Shown here: positions 28,401 to 39,960 of the stretch, one piece after another
Position numbering within the stretch: position 1 is the stretch's first letter
Layout: each line of letters begins with the position of its first letter
DNA from: Burhinus oedicnemus
Taxonomy: Eukaryota; Chordata; Aves; Charadriiformes; Burhinidae
Assembly: GCA_008921705.1 (NCBI GenBank)
Contig: VFFE01007486.1
Location: 320,217-384,216, forward strand
DNA length: 64,000 nucleotides
Reading direction: 5' to 3'
Notes under the pieces: generated by a model
Database searches by the model: none
Told to the model about the DNA's origin: nothing
What the model saw: the letters and a program-made list of their open reading frames with translations, nothing else
Program-made: the position numbers and the translations under genes

Positions 28401-29490
28401 ATATTGCTGATATGTCTGCATCCTGTTATCACATATATAGCGACATATATTAGTTTGCAAATTTTTCAACAGGAAGATCAAAACATTAAAAATCAGAAAA
28501 AGTTTGTGTGGAAGCCTAAAGAATTTTAAAAATACATCATAAGCTTCTCTGATTGGTCCTGATAAAAATCGTACCAGTTTATGGAAAAATAGTGTCAGAT
28601 GATTATACCTCAAAGTTTTACAAAGTTAAAGGTATTTTTGTCTCTCCAGCTTAAGAAGCCTGTGAACTGTTTGTCCCCTTATAGGGGACTTCCGTTTCAT
28701 AATTTGCAGGTTTATTGATTTAGATTTTTGTGATTTCTCTTTCTCAAATTTGAAGGGTAAAATTATGATAATCTGTGCTCTGGCAGAAAAAGACATTAGC
28801 TTTTAGAAAATTAATTAGATCATATTTGAATATTCATAATAGTACTTTGCATCTGTGTAAAAATAGTTCTTGTTGATTGCCTGGAGATTTAGGAGTGACC
28901 TACAATGACCCAATTATAAAAAAAGTCCAACAAAGCAGGCCTTCATGTTTATTTTATTTTTCTAAAAAAAAAGAAGGAGAAAGTAAAATCATGTTGCTTT
29001 ATTTAACAATTCTGTACAAGCCTTCAAACACTACAACAAAACTGGAATATTTCACATCTGCCATCAGTGATCTAACATTTAATATTAAGACAGCTCCTAC
29101 TGTGACATATTTTAAACTGTTTCTTCCCTCTGCTGGGCTAACAACATAATAGGGATCAGGAAAACAGTTCTGAACATGGCATTGCTAAAATCTCTGCAAA
29201 AAATTCTAGGTTAAGCCTTCTTTCTGACCCTACCTTCTGTAATTGGTGCAAAGCAGATTCAGAGAACCTGCAGAAGAAACCTTGTTAAATCAGACTGCTG
29301 TTTTGTCAGCTGAAGTTGAGCTACTTATATGAGGTCCTCGGTGCAGCTTCTGATGTATTCATGGCTTCTATAAAGTGGAGCATTAAAAAAGCCATCAACA
29401 AGGGGGGAAATCCATAAATCAACCTGAATGGGAAATTGAAATTATAACAAGACTTTTACAAATCTCCTAATAAAATGAGAGAGGTTGGTG
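19468..29490. other. long non-coding stretch without recognised repeats or genes
   Basis: About 10 kb of AT-rich DNA. Open frames are all at or below 111 codons (for example minus 28278-28613) and show no recognisable domain. No CR1, LTR or MIR-like sequence was recognised. This and the preceding stretch form the repeat-poor left half of the window. Confidence 0.55.
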
Positions 29491-29530
29491 TGGTTTTTGT
29501 GTTTTTGTTTTTGTTTTTGTTTTTGTTTTT
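29491..29530 (+). repeat. (TTTTTG)n hexanucleotide repeat
   Basis: About six consecutive TTTTTG units, with one TGTG interruption near the left end. Read on the minus strand this is an (AAAAAC) tract that follows a 98-codon open frame (29456-29752), so it could be an A-rich tail of an old retroposed sequence, but no target duplication or parent gene is evident. Confidence 0.85.
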
Positions 29531-31830
29531 AACTCCATAGCCTTGAAAGGTGTGTGGAACACATGCATCTGGAAAGGATTTTCTTATTTGTGCAACCAGG
29601 ACAGGTGTGCATACTTCCTCTGCAATATCAATAGGAAATGACTCCCCTGTGTTTTCAGTGCATCTTAGATCAGGCTTCTTTAATTTTAAGCCCTCTGCAG
29701 AATTAAGCTGGACATCATCTGAGACCAGCCTTTCGAACTGATTTAGAGCCAATCAGGAAAGATGATGTCGCAGCCAAAGGTATAGGATCAGGACTCAGGA
29801 ATTTAGGATTTGTTTCTGTGATGTACCATATACACCAGGGAAAGTAATTTTGCTCTAGATTAGAATTTTAAGTACTTGCATCAGTAGCTCTGAGACGCTG
29901 TGCATTGGAAGCAGAGATCAGCTTCTCACAGTCTCTGTCCAACATCCTGTCTGCTCCAGGGGTGGAGAGGGAAATTTTTTGCTGATGGGAAAATTAGGAT
30001 ACCTGTTGCAGAACAGAGGTACAAAGACCCAACTAACCCAGGTCTGGAAGGCTATTAGTGAGTGGGATTTACCTGCTTATTTGAAGCAGTTTACTCGAGG
30101 TTATGAGGAAGGTTCTTTCCTCCTTTAAAACACTGCGGAACTCTATGTTCCATGTTTCAATCTTAATAAATCTGGATACGGTTCTGCCACCTTTACTCAG
30201 TCTGGGCGGTCCCAGTGATGATGCTCTGATTCTGCACTCAATGACAGAAACTAAATTGTAAGTCTGTACTGAACACGTCAGACTCGAGTCATGTGTGTCT
30301 CCATCCTCCAGCTGTGCAATAGGATAGATGATGCTCCCTTAATTTTAAAATATTCTGAAGACAAAAAAATCATTGCAAACTGCTTGACTACTAAGGCACT
30401 GTGGTCTGTGTTAAATAAACAGCCAGCCAGCCAACCTGACACGGAGTAGCACAATCACAAAAACACCAGCCAAACATTCAAACAAGCTCTCCTCTCAACT
30501 TATGTGGATAGGTCTGAACCTCAGAAGTGTTGTGGGCAAAGGTTATGTACAGATTTTATCTGAACTCTTTTTTTTCCTGGACTTAATGAGTACCTTTGAG
30601 CATTGCAGTCAAGAAAGCATTCCGTCTTGTGACAGCTTTTGTACAAATGAGAAAAAAGGACATTTTAAGCAGACTTCATGCTCAAATGGTGCGGTGGCTT
30701 TTTTGGGGGGGTTGTTTGTTTGTTTGTTTGATACTCATCTAGTTTTGCATAACTTTAGAAACACAGTTTTGTATTGTACAGGTCCAATACAAATCAAAAT
30801 GGCCATTAGGCTATTAAGAATATATCTACTGCTATTGGTTATTGTCTCTGTTGAACTGAATGTTTTTGTACTGCTTGGAAAGATCCATAAGAACCGTGAA
30901 TCTATAAAAACTTTAATAATATTTAATAATATTGTCATGGAAAACCTGCTGACCTTTGGTCCTAGTTTTTAACAGATTGACATAATTGCAGATTCACTTC
31001 CTGTAGCGGGCACAAAATTAAAAGCATAAGTAATTGTCATGCTGATACCAGAAACCCATGGCTGAAAGTGCAAACCTGTCCCTACCCTTTTAATTTGTAT
31101 TGTTGAATAGGATAAAAATCAGGTTTATGAGCAGGAGTGCGTGGGAACCATGCTAAACTGATCCAGAGGAATCAGCTTAGATTCTTAAAAGTAATTAGAA
31201 GCTCTAAGTCCTGTTTTGATGCTTGCAGACTCACTGCAATCAACAGGAGTTCAGGAGATTGGAGCACTGTTGTGGAACTGGTTAATTTGATGCAGTGTGA
31301 TTCTGAGCTTACTTCAAAAACTGATCAGCTGAAAACAAACTAATACTAAAGTTGTGCATAAGAACATCCTCTCCCTAAGGCAAGATTAAAGTGTAGAAGT
31401 CTGGGCCGTCAGACATCTTATGAAGCCAAAGACAGTGTTGCGTGAGCAGTACTATGGCCCTTTTATTTTGTGGTGGTGTTGCTTGGACTTGTCTGCCAGG
31501 CGCAATCCTGTCCCACCCTTCCCATGCCCGTAGCCCTGGACACTGAAAGACTTTCACTGACATATCTCTCCACTCTCCATGTCCATTTTCTTTCTTTCTT
31601 TCCCTATTTCCTTTTTGCTCCCTTTAAGCTTCTTCTTGTGAACTTCAGTGGTGACAAAAAGTTGTGACTGAACCAGATGCTTCTTCTAGTGGCTGGATGG
31701 GGTTTCAGCACATTTGTGGGGTTTCATCTCCATATGAACTTGGGAAGTGAATGAGGTCCCCAGGTCTGTCTGTACGTAATCTGCCTCTGGAGGTATCGTG
31801 AGTTGCTTTGGTGGAGCTACTGATTCTATA
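29531..31830. other. non-coding stretch; no supported gene
   Basis: The 156-codon plus-strand frame at 30502-30972 runs through a (GTTT)4 tract (about 30713-30730) and a hydrophobic stretch, and matches no family I recognise; it is treated as a chance frame. A sequence near 29790-29870 faintly resembles the sense strand of a MIR-like SINE but is too diverged to call. Confidence 0.5.
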
Positions 31831-32070
31831 TGTTTTTAATTTTAGAAGTACACAGGGGCTTCAAATGAGATTGAGGGCCATATTGTACTAGGAGCTGTGT
31901 ACATAAAGACTAAGAGACAGTACCTGCCACACCAAGCTTGAAGTCTAAACAGCGTAAGGCCAAAAGGGGAAAGTACAATGAAATGGTGAAGGTTATACAC
32001 CTCGGAGTAGCCAAAGTGGAATTAGTTTCCTAATCCCTTAAATTCAGTCCACTGCTACACACTGCCTTGC
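31831..32070 (-). mobile_element. MIR-like CORE-SINE, antisense, degenerate
   Basis: Read on the plus strand the order is: a T/A-rich lead, a block matching the reptile/bird pattern GGCCCCATTGTGCTAGG-GCTGTAC (here at about 31873-31900 with several changes), then AAGAGACAGTACCTGCC, then an AAGCTTGAAGTCTAAA block, and finally a degenerate core ending in CAGTCCACTGCTACACACTGCC. This block order is the reverse complement of the ancient amniote MIR-like SINE with an L2-type tail, as I remember it. The core box is poorly kept, so length and exact ends are approximate. Confidence 0.65.
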
Positions 32071-33630
32071 ACACCAAGAATATGCGTATATGGGATGAAT
32101 GGATGTAGTTTTAGGGGCTATCAGTTACTTGATAGTCCAGAGACTGAAACAATCAGTGAAACCACATATCTTATCACCTGACCTGTGGTTATTGCCCGTG
32201 TGCTCACTCTCACCACAGTATATGCCAAGTAATGTGGGGTTTTTAGTCCTCTGTCATTAGATTAGTAACCAGTTATTGTCCCTGAGAATAATGATACCTG
32301 TGGAATAGGTTAATGAAGAACTGCTTCAATTATTTTATCAATAGCTTTCTCTTTTTAGCATCCTCTGAAGGATAATCTGGTTTACCATCTGGGGCTATTA
32401 TAGAGCTGTCTATAAAAGATTGATAATATTTTACAATTCCAACTAGAATTGCCATCAGCCTTTGTTACACTAGGGTTGTTTCCTTAAACCTTTACCCTAA
32501 AAGAATTTTTAATTATGAAAATAAGCCAAAATTTTGATTCAAATTACACCAGGCATACCAACAGTTTAATATCAGAATAATATCTATTTCAAATTACTGC
32601 ATATAGATAGAATGGGATTTTAATTCTACACAAAATAAAGCAATAATTAAAGAACTTATTTATAGCATTTCCTTCTCAGTCACATTGCATGGCATTATAC
32701 TTGTAGAGCTGAAACTTAAGATCAGTTTCTGTGTTTCTATATTGATGCATCTTATGTTTGGCATATGTAGACAAAAGATAAAACTTTTCTCCTTGTTCAC
32801 TTAAGCTATTATTTCTACTAGAAGGGAGAATTTCTACTTTTTAGCCATCTGCACGTGATGAGTACTGCTGAAATGCATGGGAACCTTTCCAGTGACAACT
32901 AGCAAGCCCTTCCCAACTAGCCAAAGTAAACTGTCTCTGGGTAGGCAAACCTCTCATGTATGGTGCCAGACTTCTGAAATTTCTGGCTCTTTCTTGAGAA
33001 TGGACTGTGAGGTCTCATTGAAATCTGGAAAATAAGTCCTTGAATAACTGAATTTAAACTCTCAAACTGATCCATTTGAAATAAGCAACTACTCTTAAAA
33101 ATGTGCATTTGCCAATCAAAAGTGTAGTTAAGCTATGTGGTACACTACTAAAAGACAGATTAGGTAGAAATGGATTATATAGAATTACTGGAGTGTAATC
33201 ACAAAGTTAAGAAGTAGAAAAATGTTATTGCTAATATATCATTGTCAAATTAGGTGGTTAGATAGTCATATCCTGCATAGTTCAGCTCTTTTAGTAATGA
33301 CTTACAAGTGGAATGTAGACTCTGTGTACATGTCTTTAGAAATGGAAAATATCTCTTTGCATCTTTGTATTGTACAGAATCCAAACCTGCCCAATACTTG
33401 TTTATTCACACTATTTAGAGAGTTTAGAGTTGTTCCACAAGGAAGCAATTTGCATAAAGTGATAGGAAAGAAATAAGAACAAATTATTTCTCTGAATACA
33501 TAGATTTTAAATCCATTGTTTGAAAAGCTCTTTTATCATCAGCAGAGTGATGGATTATTTCTTTAAGGGAAAATGGCAGTAATTAGTTATAATACCTAAG
33601 AGAACTCAATAAATATTTGCTAAATTAAGA
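32071..33630. other. AT-rich stretch between two MIR-like fragments
   Basis: No open frame above 84 codons and no recognised repeat. A piece around 32280-32340 vaguely recalls a sense MIR tail but was not accepted. Confidence 0.5.
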
Positions 33631-33890
33631 TTATTTATTATTTGTATTCCAGGAGTGTCTAGAAGACTCCCGTGAGATCAGAGCCCCATTGTTCTAGGAG
33701 CTGTATAAGAACAGCTGCTATCCTAAACAGCATACAGTTCAAAATAGATGGCAGGGAAGACAGGAAGCGAAACAGAATTGCAAAGAAACAAAATTAATTG
33801 CCTGAGGGCACAAAGTTAGCAGCAGAGCTAGGACTGTGATCAGGTAGGTCTCTTCAAAGCCACCCTGGAGCTTTATCTATTAGAGCAGGT
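33631..33890 (-). mobile_element. MIR-like CORE-SINE, antisense, well recognisable
   Basis: It starts with TTATTTATTATTTGTATTCC, followed by GAGCCCCATTGTTCTAGGAG and a GCTGTATAAGAAC block, then GGGAAGACAGGAAGCGAAAC, then the core AATTGCCTGAGGGCACAAAG and CAGCAGAGCTAGGACTGTG, and ends in a GCTTTATCTATTAGAGCAGG block. This is the full antisense order of the same amniote SINE seen at 31.8 kb, including the diagnostic box corresponding to antisense GACTTGCCCAAGGTCACACAG. Divergence is high, as expected for an element that predates birds. Confidence 0.8.
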
Positions 33891-34670
33891 ACATCTCCTT
33901 TTTATCTTGTCCCTTTTGACTTCCAACCCATCCCACAGTGCAACAACCAGCCTCTGATACCCACCATCAAGGCCTTACCCAGCTCCTCATCTTGTGGTTA
34001 CCTCGAGCCAAGTCTTTTACAGAACATCTCTGTTTTCTGAGTATGCTGTCAGGATAATCTTAATTTCCTTTGAGATGGTTCCTCTATCCACACTCGCAGC
34101 TCATCCATTATACTTAGATAGGACAGCAAGTTTGCTTTAAATTTCTTGATATTTCTCACTTCTTTTGATCACTGTTTATACCTCCCGTCTTCTGCCAAGT
34201 TTGCCACTGTATCTTGCTTGGCACCCTATTCTTCTGCAGATTGTTATCATTACCCATCTGCCTTGTCGTTCTTGATCCTGTATAGCACATGGTGAATTGT
34301 GAGTCAGGTGAGTTTGTTGCTAATATTTTCCAGACAATACACTGCAGATCTTCCATTAGAAGAGTAAACTACATTGTCCTTTTTTGTCACAGATCTTCTT
34401 CACTTTCTGAGCAGAAAAGGACACGGAATAGCCAGCAAGTTAATATACCCAAGAAGGAGGCAAATCCACGTGGACACCCATGTCCTGGATAGTGTCCTCC
34501 ACATTCTGTTTCTTATGTATGTCCCAAATTTAAAATGAATTTCACAAATTACAAATAATTACAAATTACTGCTCCAGGCAGCTGAACTAATGAAGTGGTT
34601 TGGGGCAAAGGCAAGTGGGTGCAGAAAGCCTGCATGGGGAGCTCAAGTGAGCCTACCCAGGCAAGAGCAG
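33891..34670. other. unrecognised non-coding sequence
   Basis: Pyrimidine-biased on the plus strand from about 33900 to 34270, which might reflect an unrecognised old transposon, but I could not match it to a family. Short open frames only. Confidence 0.4.
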
Positions 34671-34700
34671 TACTCTGCACTACTCTGCACTACTCTGTGC
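34671..34700 (+). repeat. 10-bp tandem repeat TACTCTGCAC x3
   Basis: Two perfect copies of TACTCTGCAC (34671-34690) are followed by a third with one change (TACTCTGTGC, 34691-34700). Confidence 0.9.
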
Positions 34701-36810
34701 TTCATCTTGTGTAAATGTCACTTAGGTGGCAGTAAAACAGGGTGGGGGGACAAAAGTTCTGAGAACAGCGGCCCTGTCATAACATGAATCTTCTACATTT
34801 CCTCCACCATTTCCTTTTAGTTTATACGTCTATGTGAAATTTATCTTCACTTCAGTTATTGCTGTGACAATTGGCCTTCCCTTCTGCGTAGGCCGCAATT
34901 CTAAATCCTAAGACACTTTGGTTCAGGTACCGCTTTTGTTCAGCAAAGGTCTCCAGAGACACACGGTAGGCTGTGTTAGTGGGGAATTCTTTCTGGGAGC
35001 ACCCACTGATGAAGATCTTCTCTAATCTAGATAGCAATTGAAACACCCTCTTGCCCTGTTTCATAAAAGAGTATTCATTCCCTTCATCTTGCCTTTAAGA
35101 ATAGGTCTGTGGGGGTTACTTACGTAGTTAAAGCTATGCACTGATTGTGTTATGCAGCTGATACCTTCATGTTAACCTTTTCTGTGCTGCTTCTTCAGGG
35201 TGAATTAAAAAGCTAAGTCATAGTAGCATTAACCCCAAGGTTTGAAGGTTTTGTTTATGTTACAGTGGTGCACTGTCTCTGTACAAAACCAAATGGTAGT
35301 ACAGATATTCCTAAAGGCTGAAATAATTAAAAATGGTTTCTGTGATGAATGTTCCCTACAGCTGGCCTGTTGGGAAGTCTGGCTAGGAAAGGCATTCAGC
35401 CTAAATTTCTAGGGTTTACTCCAGTTTCATCTTAGCACTGTGGTTCACCTTTAGCTGTAATATATTCCGTGCTAGAGTTTGATCTTGATATCATCTAGAG
35501 AAAAGCTTTTGTGAGTTCGTAAGATAGATGCATCGGCAGATACAAGTTCAGACTTTTGCTAACAGGTCAGCCGACTTTTTTTTTGGCCTTAAGTATGTGA
35601 TACTGTTTCTACCAGGTAAACTGTGTAGTTGCAAGTTGAAGTGTACATTGCTGTCTGGTGCCACAAACTGATAGGAATCTATTTAAAATTGATTTACAAT
35701 TGAGGCAGCATTCAGGAGATTATAAAATTAATTTCTCCAGCTGAAATAATGACATAAGCTGGCACTGAATGGATTTCCAAGGTAAATTTCTCCATTTTAG
35801 AGATAAAATTCTCAAGAAAAATCATGGTTTCTGTTTTGCCCCCCCCGCCCCGCCCTCCCCACAGCAACTTTAGAACTGTTGATTTGTTATGTATTAAATG
35901 AAAAGACCCATAAGTGTCATCTGTTCCTGACCCAAAATACCTTGTAACTGGTCCTGAGAGGACCAGGTCTGTGACTGAATCTCTAGACCAGCGCAGAGCT
36001 GCTGCAATTCTCCATGGGAATGGAAATACAGTCTGTCATAGTTAATTGCAAGATCAAGACCCAAATTAGGATAAACAGCATTTGAACAGACAAGAATCAC
36101 AAGAAGCAGGATGGGAAGTCTGACAAGCTCATAGTTATTTGTGATGATTTTCAAAATGTTTATGCTTCAGCTGAAACTCACAGCCCAGGCAGCTTTATTT
36201 AGATGAAGTACATCGGCAGGACAGTGTGGGATAAATGGAGTCTGTTGTCCAGGTAGTTGCCCTGAGACAGATTCATGTATCTAAATTTAGTTGTGTAGAG
36301 TCATTTTTGTTGCCTTAGGTTATCAGATATCTTGGATAACTTAGGGTGTCAAAAATGACACTAGATGGCTATGTTTAAACACATAATGTAGCTGTTTGAC
36401 ACTTTTGCAGTGTTTCAGATACATTTGGCAAGCTTCAGTTAGCTCCGTATTCCTGGTTACATAGCTCCTGAGTGAGCATGCCTTTGTGTATATGAACTGC
36501 ATTTGCAAATTCTGTGAGATAAAAGTATCTCAGGGAAAGGACAACAACCAGACATACAGGATACGTTATCTTCTACCTTTTGTTTAGTGAGCGTTTCCTT
36601 CCATGAAGTCTTGAACAAATGACTTTGAACTAAAAAGACAAAGGCTTTTTTATGTGCTTAAAGGTATGGTTAAGTACAGTGGGATTATCAGATGTGCAGG
36701 TGGTCATTTTTTTTGCTTGCTGAATCTTCTTCGCACCTTAGTGCACAGATGCTTTTGAAAATTCAAAAATTCTGGGAATCTAGATTCTATTTTAGATGCC
36801 TCAATAGCTT
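34701..36810. other. unrecognised non-coding sequence with a C-rich run
   Basis: No gene or interspersed repeat recognised. A C-rich tract (CCCCCCCCGCCCCGCCCTCCCC) occupies about 35838-35861 and stands out against an AT-rich background. Confidence 0.5.
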
Positions 36811-36915
36811 CACAAACTTGGCCCTTCCTTCCCAGCTGTAAAAAACAGGTAAGAACACTATGTATGTCTCAGAGGTGTTATGAAATGGAATCCACTAAAG
36901 ATATTGGGTGCTTTA
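36811..36915 (+). mobile_element. probable MIR-like SINE 3' part, sense
   Basis: The sequence around CTTCCCAGCTGTAAAAAACAGG, then ACACTATGTATGTCTCAGAGG, then TGTTATGAAATGGAATCC and a GTGCTTTACAATG end, follows the sense order of the MIR-like SINE after its core (CCCCATCTGTAAAATGGGG, ACCTACCTCACAGGGGTGTTGTGAGG, AAGTGCTTT). Orientation is opposite to the two copies at 31.8 and 33.6 kb. Only the distal part is recognisable. Confidence 0.55.
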
Positions 36916-37403
36916 CAATGTGCAGCAGGGACATCCAACGGTGGGGTATATCTGCAATCAGTACTATATAACTATCCGTGTGACCTTATCACACAGTTAT
37001 ATTTGACATGCAACAAATTTAACCTCTATATCAGATTTAGAAGTAGAAAAGAGCTGTGCCTTGATAGAATACTGCGTAGGGAAGTGCTAAATTTTATATA
37101 GTTAACTTGAATGTATTCCATTCCAGGATTTAAAAAGGCATTATAAATGATTAAGAACTGGGCCTTCAGCATTTTGTGGTTTCTCTTTCTTGGGATTTGT
37201 GCAAGCATTTCCCTCATGTAATACCTTTGAAACCCCAAGCTGAACCTCCCTGTCCAAATGCCAAACCACTTCAGAGTGAAAACTCAGCTGAAATCTGTAA
37301 AGGGTGAGGAACCCAATCATGCGTAAGTTTTCCATTATTTTACTGAAAATCTAATAGGACCAGATTGTAAACACTGCTTACTGGGGAATATGGAAATGAT
37401 CTC
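36916..37403. other. unrecognised non-coding sequence
   Basis: Short open frames only; nothing recognised. Confidence 0.5.
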
Positions 37404-37542
37404 TTTTTTTTTTTTTTTTTTTTTTTTAACTCCAATACCCTCCATGGCAGCCATAGCCATAAATTATACCCTGTGCTCAAAGGGGTCCAGGCAATGTTGC
37501 CTTGACATGCTAAGACAGAAGTCCAGGACATCTAAACACCAT
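37404..37542 (-). mobile_element. possible small retroposed sequence with T25 (antisense poly-A) tail
   Basis: A run of 25 T at 37404-37428 is followed by about 115 bp of normal-composition sequence. On the minus strand this reads as a short transcript fragment ending in GGGTATTGGAGTT and then 25 A. The bases just left of the T run (AATGATCT, 37395-37402) are nearly repeated at the far side (AGTGATCT, 37543-37550), 7 of 8 matching, as a short target duplication would be. The source transcript is not recognised and no AATAAA signal precedes the A run. A plain slippage-expanded T tract is the alternative. Confidence 0.35.
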
Positions 37543-37550
37543 AGTGATCT

Positions 37551-39449
37551 GCAAAGCTGAGAGAACAGTGTGCTATGTCATTCTTTTGTCAGTCAGAGGA
37601 GTCTTGCAAAAACTTTGGAACTGTGAAGGAAGTTTCATCAGCTGACACTGATGACACTGATGACAAGCTAAATCAAAGTTTGGAGCCTTTCCAAAGTAGG
37701 TGAGCCTTTCTCGATTTGTCAGTCTCCATAAATGCACAGCCTGTTACGTGTAGTTACCAAACCAATGATGTTGTTTCTTCTTGGGTGTTTTTGTTTGACA
37801 TCAGGTGCAATATTGTTTCAGAAACAATATTGTTTGTGCATTATACTTATTTCATTTGGTTTGCATATACGTAGGTGTGTGTACACTGTTATGCAAGTAT
37901 TCATGAGATATCTTCTGTTTCTGTCTCTCTGGGGAAGTCATAGCTCCAGGTGATAAGATCTTATGATATGAAGATATGGTACAAAATAGGTATAAAGAAA
38001 GAATAAAGAAGTCAACTGAGGGGCAGTCAGAATCTAAATGTGAAGTATATAGGAGCATCTCAAAAATCAAACTCTGACAAACAAGTGATTGTCTTCATAA
38101 TTCAGCTACAGTTGTCCTTTGGCACAACTAGAGTTATTACCCAAGTACAAATATTTGATAATATAGTGAAATTACATGGTGATGACATGGAAACAATAGA
38201 AGGTGGTGTCATAAAGGTACGTGTAAGTATTCTACATATATTGTAGTATCAGTGTGGTTTGTTTGTTTTTTTTAAATTCAAGTGCTCAGTGCTGTCAGAT
38301 GCTGTGAAAACTAGGTAGTCTTTCCTAACATTTAGATTAGACTAATAGTGCAGTGATGGTGTTATTTGTTTAGGAGATCTAACAATACATCTGCATAATT
38401 TGATATTGTGTTTATTTATAGATTTGAGTTACACCTTTGAATTTCTAGGCTTTGGGTAGAGGGAAACTTTTACTCTTTAAATCAAAACAAAACAAATCCT
38501 TGAATGGACAGAGGGATTTTGTTTAAAGCATTGAATTCCTTCTGTCTTAGCCACATCACTGTACTCTGGCACTTTGAACAAGTACGCTGTAAGTCACACT
38601 CCTGGTTTTGGCTTATTCAGGAATAGCTCATTTAAGCAGTTTCCTGTTTTAACTGAGCTGATTCTCTGGAGAAATACATTTAGTCTTTGTTCATAAATGG
38701 CACTGTTCATTTTCAGGTGCAGTTGGTTTTGTCTATATAATACAATTTATGTTTTTAGATGTACATTTAAAACAATATTTTAGAAAAATGTATAATTTTA
38801 AAGGAAGATATTTAATTGAGCAATGCCCGATTTGAATGCTGAATGATTACAAAAATCTTCTGGTACACAACTGTGTTCTGATCTTACTTTTTTTTTTCCT
38901 CTTGGCTCAGCAAAGACTAGAAGTGTTGAGCTTTATGGCATTCTGTAGGTTGATCTATACATTCAGCATTCATTTTAAGAAAGGACTAGAAAGAGCTGAG
39001 TTCTATTCTGTTATTTCAAAAGACATCTCAGTTCTTTCCTCAGCTGTAATATTCAGTTTTAATTTTCATAACGGAATAGCCAGACATTAAGGTCGGCAGA
39101 AATAACAAATAAATAAAAGAACCGGCAGAGATCTTTCAGTTATGACACTGTAGTCAGGAAATCTTTGTAGAGATCATTATATAGCCCTAGACAAATGACA
39201 CTACCTTCAGCTAATTTTTCTTGATTAAAAAGCTATTGATGATCTGTGAAAGGAGAGCAGGGGCAAACTTTGCTTCTTGAAGAGCATCTCATAATAAAGA
39301 AATGCAACATGATAGGCCTGATTTGTACATGTGGTTCTTTTTCAAGGTCAATGACCTATTTACCCTTCTTTTGGCTCAGAGATGCCAATTTGCAGCTTTC
39401 TTCCTATTAGAAGTTGTTTATTAAAAAGGAGCAAGAATAAGAAATTTTC
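37551..39449. other. unrecognised non-coding sequence with small repeats
   Basis: Contains a short tandem of TGACACTGA units at about 37642-37663 and a perfect hairpin at 37808-37832, described separately. No gene or transposon recognised. Confidence 0.5.
37808..37832. repeat. perfect inverted repeat, 12-bp arms, 1-nt spacer
   Basis: CAATATTGTTTC, one A, then GAAACAATATTG. The left arm motif CAATATTGTTT is then repeated directly, because the right arm runs on into TTGTGC. The arms are AT-rich, so a chance origin or slippage is possible. Confidence 0.9.
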
Positions 39450-39960
39450 TGTAGCAAGATATGCTAATCTCCAATAAGAGTATCAGGTGCCTCTTCTGCT
39501 GATTTTGAGATAACAATACAACTTGTCAAATCAAAACTAGTAACAAAAGAACTCAATCTAACTGGATCTAACAACTGCCTAGAGCGATAATTACTAGATA
39601 AAGAAGAGGGGCATGAAATGGTCATTGAAAGCAAAAGGGAAGGCAAAAATGATTCAGGTAGGTAACTTTAATTAAATCAAAACAGAATAAAGACAAATTA
39701 CAGTTGCATCATGCACATGAATATTAAAATCAGCCATCAGCAAAATTTTAATGTAATGAAGTACAGTATCAAGTCCAGTCTGACAATAATTCAGAAACGT
39801 ATGTCAAATAAGGTATGACTCCAAGGTCAGGCCATAAATAACAACCATAACAAAGGAAGCTCTAGCTCAATGAATAAAGACAACTCACTATTGAGTTTGT
39901 ACACAGCCTGATTCACTATTAAAATTATACTCATGAAACTATCAATTTCGATGAAGGCCA
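39450..39960 (-). mobile_element. fossil LINE endonuclease fragment (L2-like), antisense
   Basis: On the minus strand one frame reads through NYCQTGLDTVLHYIKILLMA and then DFNIHVHD (about 39700-39790). This matches the strand and active-site loop of APE-type LINE endonucleases, in which a hydrophobic run precedes GDFNIHVDD; the G of GDFN is replaced by A here. About 90 bp further on, another frame carries FAFNDHFM, which could be the remnant of the distal SDH catalytic motif, much closer than normal (usually some 70 residues away), implying a deletion. DFNIHV-type loops are typical of L2-like elements rather than CR1, which has GDFNHPDI. Stops and frameshifts abound, so it is inert. The outer limits are guesses. 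Confidence 0.45.

Noticed and set aside
29790..29870. Possible sense MIR-like SINE (GGACTCAGGAATTTAGGATT)
   Set aside because: Only the first block is suggestive; the core and tail cannot be followed.
30502..30972. A 156-codon plus-strand frame with hydrophobic C-terminal part
   Set aside because: It runs through a simple (GTTT)n tract, has no known domain, and its hydrophobicity follows from T-rich codons. Considered chance.
32280..32340. Possible sense MIR-like tail (AATAATGATACCTGTGG)
   Set aside because: Short and isolated, with no upstream core; similarity could be due to AT-rich composition.
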